A DNA stretch of 64,000 nucleotides from Kryptolebias marmoratus (taxonomy: Eukaryota; Chordata; Actinopteri; Cyprinodontiformes; Rivulidae). The stretch spans positions 20,606,509-20,670,508 of the forward strand of contig NC_051443.1 in the NCBI RefSeq assembly GCF_001649575.2. The letters run 5' to 3'. How positions within the stretch are numbered: the stretch's first letter is position 1; every line of letters starts with the position of its first letter. Positions 23,000-35,500 of the stretch are shown piece by piece. The position numbers and the translations under genes are program-made. The notes under the pieces were generated by a model. It was given only the letters and a program-made list of their open reading frames with translations. It did no database searches and was not told the origin of the DNA.

Positions 23000-23528
23000 A
23001 TGGCGACGCCTCGTCGCTCCTCTCAGCAGCAGCAGCAGCCGAGCTCCCTGCTGTCCTCCCCACCCCGCGGGGCCTCTCTGCCCGTCACCCCGCCAGGTTC
23101 TCCCCCGGCTCCTGCTGAAGATGCCGCCGCGCTTCCCCACGGAGCTGTAGGAATGGAAAGCCTCCCTGACGGTGAGGCAGCGCCTTCCTCTCCCACCACC
23201 ACCACCACCACCAGCAGCAGCAGCACCACCTCCCCAGCTTTGGCCCTCACGTCCAGCAGCAGCAGCGGAAGTAGCAGCGCTAGCTCCCCGACCACCACGG
23301 AGGGGAGCGAGTCTAGCCCCGGCTCTACGCCCGACTCTGGTGGCGGTAACCCGGGCGGTGGCAGCGGCGACGGCGGCGACGGCGGCGGTGCTAACGGAGC
23401 CTTCAGGGAGCTGTTCGAAGCCTGTCGGAACGGGGACGTTTCCAGGGTGAAGAAGCTCGTGGATGCGGTGAATGTGAACGCCAAAGACATGGCTGGACGC
23501 AAATCAACACCTCTGCATTTTGCTGCAG
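23000..23528 (+). CDS. tnks: tnks exon 1: low-complexity N terminus and first ankyrin helix
   Basis: Starts [15 protein letters not shown] five-Gln run is coded by CAG repeats (residues 9-13), then come Thr and Ser homopolymers around residues 70-105 and a Gly/Asp-rich stretch at about 112-131. The ankyrin part starts [15 protein letters not shown]+C is far above the rest of the window. Donor GCTGCAG-GTAAAA, phase 1. An antisense frame of 172 codons here is a shadow. Confidence 0.97.
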
Positions 23529-26500
23529 GTAAAAGCAACAAAAGTCACATTTTTTAAACTAATCTGTGCATGTTTCAAACTGTGGAGTCTGAGAGCTAAA
23601 AAGGGCTCATGGAGCAGACAAACACTAGTTGCAGGTGATTATAAAATCTTAGAACAACATTTAATTTAAACAGTGTTAGGTAAATAAGGAAAAAAAGTGA
23701 TGCAATTAAGTCAAACACTATTTGCATTTTTTAAGCCTAAACTTTAGATTGGCCTGATTTTTTTACAAATCTTATGCCGATACTATTTCATGAAAATCTA
23801 CCCGTTTTAATTTTTGTTATCCAATGTAGTTCCACTTCCCTTTCATACTTTTACAGTTTTAAAATCTTTAGTGAGGCATAAAGTTGGCCTGTTAAAGCAG
23901 TTTGTTCTGCAGCAGGTAAATTGTCTAGATGGGATTTATGAAATGACGTGCAGACAAAAGTGCTCATATGCAGAAGGGTATATGGTTATGGATCAATGAG
24001 GAGGAAAACAGCCACTCTCTTAAAAAAAAAAAATCCACTCGACTTTAATGTATGCTTTTTATTAAACCAATTAAAGACAACAAACATTTAAACAGCATTC
24101 ACGTTTCTTTTAAATCTGCCCCTCCTTAAAGGTACTCATTTCAGTGTCATAAAGACCAGTCCAAAAACCAACCAAACAAAAAAAATCCATAAAACCTGCA
24201 CAATATTTTTCCTTACATTGATTATTAATTTACCCTTAAATACAATAATTATAATGCCGTCTGCCACGTATGTTTGTTTACGCAAACAGCTGAAGTGACT
24301 GAAAATATGTCAACGCTGGTTGATGTCCGTAGAAGAGCCATTTGAGATAGAGAATGCAAACATTTTACATTTAATGGTATGCAGGTTTGTTGAGTAAAGT
24401 ATGCAGATAAAAGTGCCTTGTTTACATTGAGTGCATACCCGCATGTCAGATTTGCATATCTAGAGTGAACTCTTTCAAACTGCACCATTTTATACAGCTC
24501 AGGATAACCGGTTTATGTTTGATTTCCCAGTTTGCAATGAGTGCCTTTAAATCCTCAACATAGTTGAACATGTCTGCCTCTAGAAGAGACGAAACTAATT
24601 GTTTTTGCAAAAAAGAAAAAAGTAAATCCTTAAAATGAAAACAGCGTATCAAATCCCAAAGCTGAAGATACAGCGGAAGTATTAAAGTATTTACTCAATC
24701 TGCTTTTGTTTCAGGTTTTGGTCGGAAAGACGTGGTGGACCACCTGCTTCAGACGGGCGCGAACGTGCACGCTCGGGACGACGGGGGCCTGATCCCGCTC
24801 CACAACGCCTGCTCCTTCGGTCATTCTGAGGTCAGCTCGAGCTCCTAAATCCTTTAATCGTTTAATACTCCTGCAAATAATAAAACGTAAGGCAGAGAAG
24901 ATGGCAAGTCCTTCAGTTACGCTAGGTTTGATGATTTAGGAAACTGATGCTGAGCCGTGGATTCTCCTGTTGGACTGTAGAAGTCAGGCCTGTAAGCTGT
25001 AAAGATCACACTGTAACGGGTCTGAACATTTACTCTCGCTCCCCCTTTGATATTCTGCTCATACGTTAACAAGCTGATGTTATTGATTGTCTGTGACGGA
25101 TGCAGCGATGCTTCTTGTCTTCCTGGGTCTTAACCACAGGGATCGAACGGACGTGTAGTTTCTGGTCTTTTAAAGGCTTTCAGGAGTTTGTTGGAGCTCT
25201 CCCTTAAAGTCCCACTGACATCATGTACCTGCCGCCGTCTGGCTGGGCAGCACTTCAGAGCAACCCGCTCAGAAAGGGTTTTGTAGAAATGCCTCTGTGT
25301 GATTTCAGTGATTATCAGCACTTTCATCGATGAAACGAAGCAAACTCGAAGGAGTTGTTCAGATGCTGCACAGCTGAACTTTGGAAGCAGTCATTTGTCA
25401 CGTGTTTTTTTTTTTTTTAATGATTTTTTTGTGTTTTAGCTTATATTGATAATAAAAGTTTAGTGGCAGCACGATAAGATGAAGGATTTAAAAGGTTGAA
25501 ATGTGGAAAAAAAAACAGTATTCAAAAATGTCTTTATGACACATTTGGTGTGCCTGGTCACAGAGAGTTTTTTGTTGCTGTTTTTTCCCCCTTTTCTTTC
25601 AGAGAAAGTACAATCAGTTTTCAATATCTCACTAAGAGAAATAAACATGAAACATTACTAGTGATGTGGCTTTTCTTGAAGGTTGGGGTGGGACTTTTTG
25701 GGCATCTCATGATTTGATTCAGTTACAGTTCAGAAGGCTGCGATGCAGTTATAAAATGATTATTAATGCATTTTAATTATGTTTAAACTTAAATAGCTAT
25801 GACTTATTTAAAAAAAAAACACTCATTTATGTATATTTTATGCCTAATAAAAAGTGCCCAGTAACATATGCAAACAAACCCTTAAAAAAACAACAATTAG
25901 CATAGATGCTAACTAACTATTGAAAATACTGTAGAAAAGCTAATACAATTAGCACCATGTTTATCACTGGAAATTTATACACAAATCAAATGTTTTAAAA
26001 TCATTACTAAAGTCACTAACTCATTACCTCCCACATCTTTTGTTAAGCGATTTAACAGTCACATCCTGGACTTTTGTCTCTGATTTGCACAAAATGCAAC
26101 TTTTATGTAACTATTAGTATTATTATATATATATTTTTTTATGGTTTGTTCTTACAAACATTTTCTCAAGACTTCAAAATGTTGTCCACCAGTGAAAAAG
26201 GAGTCTAACTTTAGGAAAATTTTTTTTTTAAAGAAATAAATAGGGATGTTGTGAATCTTGTTTCAGGTGGTGTCCTCCCTCCTGTGTCAAGGCGCTGACC
26301 CAAATGCTCGAGACAACTGGAACTACACGCCGCTACACGAAGCTGCTATCAAGGGCAAGATTGATGTCTGTATAGGTGAGCAAACAGAAACCGCATGAAA
26401 GAGTTTGTTGTGTTTGTGTAGCGACCTTATGCCGTCACTCAAAATGGGCTTAAGGTGACCGTAAATATGTCGAAAAGAAGTTATTGGTATCGGTCGAAGG

Positions 26501-29500
26501 TTTTTGGTGTTTTAACTTAATTTGTTTTTTGCCCTCTAAGACTGAAGCGGTCAGTCCTTTGAGGAGAGCAGCACTCGTTGCCACGGTAGCACTCCGGTGT
26601 TGCATCATTCCTTTGGGCACAATAAAAACCTCTCGCTCCGCCTTGATGTAAATACATCGTCTCATTTCCATTGTTAAAGCAGTGGCTAATTTTGAGCTAT
26701 TGAACTGTGCATTGGCATTTACTTTAAATGTGCTTTTGTTGGTGTGTGTGTGTGTGTTAGGAGGCGTAATCAGACATTGATTTTTGAAACTGTAATGAGC
26801 CACATGCAGCCGAGATGCCCCCCAATTAACAACAGAGCAACAAATATCCTATAAATTGCAATTTACAGTGTCAGCGCTTACACTCAGTTGCCACACACCA
26901 GAAGAAGAAGAAAAAAATAAATAAAAAAAAGAACATTGATTTCTTTGTCTTACTGGGATTTCACATTAGGATTACAGAGGGTGGTTGGAAAGCTTTGCTC
27001 AGGTGTCTGGAGCTTCCGTTTACAAGGGCTTCGGCTTTTGTTTGGACACATCTGACATCCCATCTAGTTATCTGTCAATCCGCAGCAGAATAAACACGGC
27101 TGACCGGGGCAGGTTGACTGACAGCAGAACATTTCCGGAACAACAGTAGTCTTTAAGTAGCCTGAGAAATTATACGGTTGCAGTTATTGATAGCTTTGAT
27201 CGGTGAGCGCAGATATGTTCCCAACAGAAAGTTCCTGCAGGACTGCCTCTTTGGTGTCCCGGTGGTTTGATGTGGTGTGCATATTAGCAAATGACTGCCG
27301 TAATAGTGTCACCTTGCTGGGAGTGCTGAAAGCAACAAAGAAGTTTTGCTGTCCTTTTATTTTCTCGCAGTCGCTGCAGCAGAACACTGCAGGACCCTGA
27401 AGACTGCACATCAACAGAGGGGCTCCTGGTGATCCCTGTTATCAAAGCTCTTAGTCACTCATTGATTTATCAATAGTTACAAATTAGACTAAAGTTTAGG
27501 TAAAAGGCCTATTCATTTGTTGTTGGCTCTTACTTTACTCATGCTGATTTTACTTAAACATTACTTGAAATTTAAAGCAAGAAAATCTCCCTAAACATTA
27601 AAAACAAGGACAAATTAGACAACAGAAATTATCTAATTTCTCATATATAGGGATATTTTTGTTCTGTGTTATTTGGCTTCCTGGCTGAGTTTAGTTTTAT
27701 TTCCTCAGATATCCATGGTCTGGTAGTATCTAAAGACACGAAAAGTGCCTAACGAAAGGTTGGCACAGTGGCTATAGTTGGTCATTCCAATGTATTTCTG
27801 TTTCAGTGTAAATCACCAAAGTCTTCTGTGTAAATACCCGCGTAGCACAAAATTACTGGCTGCATACAAGTTTATAAAAACAGCATTTGAAGGAACCACT
27901 TTGAAACTTTTGCGATTGAAATTGTTTTAAGTCAGTAGCGATCCTCCTTGGTCTTTTTCTACTTGGACTACTTGTTAACTTGTCAAACTTGTCAGGATTA
28001 ATTTCTTTTTTTCCAAACTGAGGCCATTTAAAGCACTATCTGCAACAGGTAAGAACCTGTTCCAGGTATCTTGTTGGATTCGGAACCTTCCCACAGAATC
28101 CCACTCCACAAGATCTGAACTATTGCTTTAACTTTAATTTATGAATTCAGTGTGTGAAAACTCTCGGCCTTATGTTGATACCTAATTAAAGCGTTATTAC
28201 ATGTTGCTCCCATCAGAGGAAAATGAGTGCTTCGACTTCTAGAAAAGTAGTCTGATTCTGATTTTAAGGGAAGATGACGATAAAAACTTGTTTGCAGCAG
28301 GTGCAAACATCAAATGTTTTTAGGTCACGTTACAGAGATGTGAGATGATGTGAAAATGTGGCACCCTCGGGGCTGTAAGGATCAACAGGGCTGTAAGATT
28401 CAACAGTGCTTTATTTCTCCCCTCTTCCCTCTGGCACAAAAATCTAGCATTCACATTTCTGCTCATCACTACTCTCCTCTCTGTAAACGTCCTTGACTGC
28501 AGTAACGGGGGGCCTTCAGCATTCTTATGGAGCGAAAGGAAAAAAATAAATAAAATAGTGTGCTATTGATAAAAAGTCAGTTTTTTAGATCATGGGCTCC
28601 TAAAAATCAGAGGTTGTTTTCTTCATTTCACATTCCTGTCTGTTTCCTTGGGAGAATTAAATTTTTTCTGCTAAATTACTTTTAGTTAAATCACCACAAT
28701 CTCCTAAATCAAGCCATTTTTTGTTAGTTTTTTTTACATGGTTTGAAGCTACACAGATGAACCAAAGCGTGTAAACAAAGAAATCACATGACTTCTAGTG
28801 GATTGTGGTCTGGCTGGAGTTTTAGCAGCCTGTCGTCCTGCCAGGCTAAAGATTTAGCAGCAGTTCGCTCTGGACAAGCTGTCCTTCTCATTGAATAGAA
28901 AAAAACAAATCTGTCGCCACAACTGCATCTTTTCAAGCTATTATTTTCAAGGATTTGTCCTGTTGTTGGCAAGATTGTTGAATAGTTTTTTATTTTTTTA
29001 GTTTGGATAAGCACATAAAAACATCGGATTGATGCCCGTCCCCCTCTGCCCTCGGATCTCTGCTTGTTTCTGCTTTTGTTTTTTTTTTTTTTTTTCATAA
29101 TCGCCTTACAATTATCTGAGCTGATGCTGATCGTTTTGCATAATCTTTTGAATCGTTTCCCTTCACCTTTTTTAAAAATAGCTGCGCAAAATCGCCAGCT
29201 ACATCATACAGTCATCACTAATTCCACTTCGGTTTCGGCTGTTTGCCAAACACCTCGGCTTCTCTGCAGAAACATTTTGGTTTTGGGTCAAACGAAGAAG
29301 GAACGGCTGGATCCTCTGAGGAGGCGATTCATGCCATTTAAAGAAAATGAGTGCTGTTCAGAGGTGTTAGTCAAACAAAATCAACCCATTTAAAAATGAA
29401 AAATGAGCATATATTTCTGATTATGTTAATGACAGTTGATTGTTTTGCTAAATTTGTGAATTTGTGAAATGCTTGCTTTAAGTTTCTCAAGTTCTGAATG

Positions 29501-32500
29501 TCCTTAAAGCATTCAATTAATGCCTCAGCTAGTTTTTGTTTAGTTTTTGATTAATTTTTGTCATTAGTTTGTTTCAAAGTCATTTGTTTGGTAATTGCAG
29601 ATCCATTGCAGATCCATTATTTCATTATTTATCCTTGTCTTTTGATGTTTTTATTTATATTTTTATTTTTATTAGTTTATCAGTTTGCCTCAGATAAGAC
29701 ACAATTCGAAAATTAGTCCGCATATATGTGAGTTTATTGTACATGCCTCGTCACAGACACCACACACAGCCATAAAACTGCAAATCTGACATTGTCACAA
29801 AAAACTAATCCTGCACCCAAAAAAATAAAAAAGGATTTAGGTTGTTCAGCAAGAGCTTTAGCAGCTATTACAGGATCGTTGGAGACAACACTGAACTCTG
29901 AATTAGAAACTGACTGAATGAAATCAGAAAAAAAAGAGAGAGTGAATCGCAGACGTATTAACAGTTTTACTGTTTGTGAGTTAATGTTGCTTTTTAGCAA
30001 CATGAACATTTCTCCGTCTGCGTCAGGACGAGTTGATCTTTCCCTCTTCATTGTGTGCAGATGGGGCGCAGGGGGAACTGGTGCAGAGCTAAATCATATT
30101 TTTGTTGTGAGGTGACAAAGGTCTGCATCACTCCTAGGGCAGGATTAAATTATGTGCTCATGCATGTGTGCATATTATATGCCTGGTTGTCTCCTTTCCT
30201 TCTCTCGCGGGTTTAAGCGGTGCAGTGTGAAGTGCGTACGAGTCAAAGGGCATGTGCTGTGGGAGCTACTCAGCAGTCACAGCAGTGGGGAGCGAGGTGG
30301 AGAGGAAGGCAGTGAGAGAATTGACATCGGTGCCCTCAAAAGAGCTAATTTACAACAAAACCGAGCGCAGGCAGAGTTTGTTATTCAGCTCATACCTGTT
30401 TGCAAGGCACAGAACTCTTCTCTTCTCTTCTCTTCTCTTCTCTTCTCTTCTCTTCTCTTCACTTCACTTCACTTCACTTCACTTCACTTCATCTAATCTC
30501 TGATTCTCGTCCCCCTTTCCCGTTTTCCCCCTTTTCTTTCTCTCACTCTCACTTCTGGCTCTATTTCATTCATTCTAAGCCTCTTGTTTTTGCTCTTCGT
30601 CCTCTGTCCTCTCTCTGTCCCCATCTCCTCTCTCCCTCCCGCCCTTCCTCCCTCCCTCCCCTCTCCTCTCCTCTCATCTTCCTCTCCGCTGCATCGCTCA
30701 GTCAGTTGGAGAGGCGAGAGTCTCTCCACTTGCACCGCCTCGCTGCTGTTTACTGCTGCCGATGCCGCCAGCCTCTTCTGCCCGCACTTGTTTTTACTCA
30801 TCCTCTCAGTCCGGTCCGAGGCTTCACTCCCGTCTCTCCTCCGTGGAAGTGGGATGGGTTTTGTGGCTTGTCACATTGCCCTTTAATCACATCCATTGTT
30901 TTTTTTTGGGGGGCTGTAGCGTGTAGCTTTCGCTGCTTTTTTGTTGTGGCATGTCTGTTTACATCAGCGGCATGGCTCGCGGGGCAGTTGGGGGCAGCCG
31001 GGGGAGCAGCACTAGCAACAGAGGAGGAGCAGCAGGAGGTGGAGGAGGAGGAGGAGGGGAGAAGCATGAAACAGGACATGCAGAAACGCTGCCCGGAGGT
31101 CTAGGAGGCACAACCAGTGGAGGAAGAGGGACAGCAGAAGATGAAACGGGGGAGAAAGGAGCAGGTCCAGGCAGAGCAGTTTATGGGAGAGGAGGAGGAG
31201 GAGGAGGAGGAGGAAGGGGACTGGGAGGAGGTGTTTGTCGAGGAGTTTGTATGTCAGTTCAGGAGCTCAGCTACTGTCTGTGTCTGCCTTGTTGTTGTAC
31301 AGTGTTACTGCAGCACGGAGCTGACCCCAACATCCGCAACACGGACGGCAAGTCCGCCCTGGATCTGGCTGAACCGTCTGCCAAGGCTGTGCTCACAGGT
31401 CAGTCAGATGCCACACACACACACACATACATAGTTGAAATCTATGCTTTTCTTCAAGTCACACTCTCCACAAACACTTTCACAGTTTTCCCTTTTTTCT
31501 CTGTTTCTGCACATTTCCAGTTGACGTTTTCCTTCACAACTTTCAATCAGTTTACTATTTTTCCAAGGCTGCAGGCAGTATCACCTTTTCCTGTTTGATC
31601 TATCACACACTCATTTTGCAAGGCAGCACTTCTCTTGTACTCAGAGTGTACTGTACACACTGTGGCCACAATATCTTTTTTATTATTTTGCTCTCTGCCA
31701 CTTTCTGTGGTTTCAAGGTTTCTGTTTTTTTTTCTTCTCCTTTGACTCTTTTTGGCTGAAGCTGCTCTCATTGATTAGTGAATCAATAAAGCTACTATTT
31801 GTGGTGTTTTTGTTTGTTTGCAAGACTTTTTGTGTTCTCAAGTTTACTTCCCATGCTCGACTCTCTCCTTTGTAATGCTGTAAACAACATGAAACTAAAA
31901 ATTAATTAAAAAAATGTTTAGAAACTGCAAGAGAGAAAGAGTGCATTCTTTAGGAGTGCGATATATCCATGAGTTCACAAAAAGTGGGAAATTCTGCTCT
32001 TGTACTCACAACTACCTGGACCGGAGGCGGAGCTCAACAATGCAGGTGTGTGAGACCCAAGTGTCAAGGCAAACATTAGACTAAACATGGCCTAAAAGTA
32101 AAAGTTTTGTAAATGTCTACATTGGTTTTATTCAGTCATGGTTTGTTTAAAAACAAAAAGAAACTTAAAGCTCAGTTCACCCACATGAAAGCGTGGCGCA
32201 TTATCCATTACACCAGTGATTTCCAACCGTGGTCCTCCAGGAACAATCTCCTGCATGTTTTCATCGTCTCCCTCCTTTTCAGCAGGTCTTCAATTTCTGC
32301 AGACGCCTGTTAATCACTCAGTCATTCAAATCAGATGTGTCGACGCAGGGAAACAACTGAAACATGCAGGATAGTGTTCCTTGAGGACCAGGGTTGGGAA
32401 CCACTGCATTACACTAACCTGTCATACCGTGTTCCCCAAATTTATGAGGTACCCAGGCACCCATGACCACCATCATCATCACTGTCCAGGATGGGTTCAG

Positions 32501-35500
32501 GAAATTATAGATTATAAAGATTTACACTGAGATTTCCAAACTTGAATATCCAATATCTAGTAGATGTTGTTTATTCATTTAATTTTTTTCTCACTACAAC
32601 AGAATAGTACCCACCCAGAAAATAAAACCCATTAATTCATTGCAGAGCCTGAATAACCAACAAGAGTCGCTGAAACCTTCCAATAAAACTCAAGCTTATC
32701 ACTTGATTTTTCATGGTTATGGCCTTTTAATTGCAGCAGGAATCATTATCTTCCCTTTGCCCATACAGTCCCCATTTATCACTAAATGCACTAAGCTTAG
32801 TAATAAATAAGTATAAGTTATATGCAGGACTCCCAATCGCTTTCAAAGGATCAAACCAATGACACCAACCATTGCTGACCCAGTACTGAAATCATTTTTG
32901 CTGTAGTTCTAAATCTAAATGTACAACAATCACAATATCTTTGTGATTAAACCCCTGTCAGTTGTTCCTCAACAATAAATCCTCTTTCATATTCAACCAA
33001 ACCTTTTTTCTCTTGCTTTATTGAAACAATATCAGAATTACCCAGGTGATTGGAAGGTAAAAGTCTGAAAGTGTGTATACATCTCCTGCTGTTGCTGTTT
33101 TATTTAGTCAGGTTTTCCTTTAAATTTCAACTTGTCTATTAACGACAAGCACTAATTACCTAAACTATCATTCTGCCATGCTGTGTGCCATTCTGGAGAA
33201 ACCCTATAATTGTAATTACTGTAGGAGGTGATGCGTTTAATACAAGCTCTTCGAGACTTTATTACTGTATAAAGAGTCAGGGTTTGTTAAAAGCTGTAGG
33301 ATCTTTTAGCCAAGCCATTTAATTTAAAATATATAGTATATACTGTATATAAATATGTGATTGTGGGTGATTATTTGTAGGATCTGTCTTATGTTTTATA
33401 GTGAAGACCTGCTTGAGCCTCTTCTTGTGCTTCATCTTCAGTTTAAAGGGCTTTGCTCGGTTCCTCCTCTCTGCTGCAAGCCAGCACAGCTTTCAGCTTC
33501 AGTGTGCGGTGATGAAAGCTTATATTGAGCTATAAATTAGCGATACTGCTCAGCCAAATCCAACAAGCTGCTCTCAAAAATGTTAAACTCTCTTCCTTGT
33601 GAGATAAAAATGTAAAAAGGAAAGAGTAAGACAAAAAAACGACTTCATTTAAAGTGGCATGTTTTAAAGCAGCTGTGCTGGATGCAGATGAACATCATCA
33701 GACAGTTTGTTCTCCCAATCAGGACGAACATCAGAACAACAGAGCGAGCTGTGTTGACTTTGTTAAGGTTTTTATTCAGGTGGTCCCCTGAAACTCTTGC
33801 TTTTTATTTCTTTACACAACCAGAAGCTTGTTCAGATTGCTGCTTCAGTCTGCGACAAGTATCAGACACAACTACTATTCATGTCACACCGGAGGAATAG
33901 ACTCACAAGCACAGCTCTAGTTCTCATGTCAAGTGTTTGATGGCAAGATATGCCCCAGAGACGTGCTTCGTAGAACAGTTTGCTGAAGTACAGCGCTAAC
34001 GTTGTTGATTTGGTGTGTTGGGATTTTATGATAGTCTAAATGCCATCAGTGTTGTGCTGCATTGCAAATTGCAGTGTGGTGATAACTGTACAAACCCTCC
34101 CCACAAAGAAGTAGACTTATCTATATTGGTTAAACCCAGAAAAATAGCTGGAGGCAGAACTCTCCTTATTTCACTGTTATGCATTTGTAGTGTTAAAGTA
34201 AGTAATAGGGCTTGGTGATATGAGTCTTAATTAATGACTTGATATTTTGATACAATGCAAGACAGTATATACAAAATATATAGATTTGTTTTTCTTTTCT
34301 TGAATTACCGTCTCTGACTATTGAACGTGTCTTTGATTTCTGTTACTTTTTCCACGCTTTCTGTTTGGATACCGAAACGTGGAATACATGCAGAAGAATT
34401 TTCTGAATTAGCAGGGAATGTGCCCTCTGCTGTAAGTAGAGCTTTAAGAGAGTGTTAAAGAAACTGAACTAAACTTTGTTCAGTTCAATTCACTTTATTT
34501 ATGTAGTTCCAATTCACAACACAAGCTATTTCAGGGAACTATACAAAAGTAACAAGTTCAAATTCTATCAAATGACATCAAATGGAATTCAGTCCAAATT
34601 GCCCACTCAAATACAGCCGATTCAAAGCAATTATCATACAGTACAGTCAGATTTGTCTTAGGAAATCACCAGATTGCGTCAAATCTTCACTTCGATACAG
34701 TCTCCCATCCTCAGCAAGCGCAGAGCAGCAGGCGACAGTGGAAAGGAATGACTCTTTTAACAGGAAGAAACTTTTAGCAGAATCATGCACAAGACTGACG
34801 GCCATTTGCCTCGACCGCCTGGGGTTGAGAGGACAGGAAAAAAAAAGAGACAAACACAAAGCATTGCCCCATGCAAAATTTTTATGGAAAGAAAAACAGA
34901 AAAAGTTAAAGGCAGCCATAATTGCAGCTTTTAGTGAATTAGATGTAGACAGCTTAAGTATTGTCTTGACAGTGATGGTTGTGGTAGTTTTTATTCAATT
35001 TCTCCTGAAGAAAATTTTGACACATTGAGTATATTTGATTCATCACCTGTCCCTATAAGAAGCTTATTATGTTTGTCCTTAACAGGTGACAGAAGGGCAC
35101 TGATTCATTACGAGATAAGCCTATCTGTAAATGGTTCAGTGTTTCTGAAGCTAATTGCTTTGAGTGTTGATCAGTTGCTGGTGTGAAGCTGGTTGGTTCA
35201 GCCTGATTTAGAGTCCCCACCAGTTTGAGTCAGGTTGTAGAATCCTGCTCAAATTTGGATTATGTGATAAAGTGTGGTGGTTTTAAGCACAACCCTGAGG
35301 TCCGGCTCTCTATCGGCATGTGAATTAGAATGGGACTCCAGAGCAGCTCATTTATACACAGCGGTTGATGGTAAAATTATTTTACAATGAATCCCTTTAA
35401 AGTTTGTGAACGGAGGAGTTAAAGCAGCATAAACCTTTCAAGAGTGATGGTGATCGTGTGGCCTTGAGTGTAAAAAAACAGGATATGATCAATTCTAAAC

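Larger units (their letters stand above)
23529..31302 (+). other. tnks: tnks introns 1-3
   Basis: Intron 1 (23529-24714), intron 2 (24831-26266) and intron 3 (26376-31302) are AT-rich with no other gene recognised. The exception is the last 900 bases of intron 3, which are pyrimidine-rich and then G/GA-rich, and hold the candidate alternative first exon. Confidence 0.7.

Noticed and set aside
23023..23541. 172-codon frame antisense to tnks exon 1
   Set aside because: Mirror of the low-complexity GC-rich exon; Leu/Val/Pro-rich with no signature.
30400..31104. 234-codon open frame on the + strand
   Set aside because: Driven by TCTTC/ACTTC and CT-rich simple sequence; it is in a different frame from tnks exon 4 and shows no domain.
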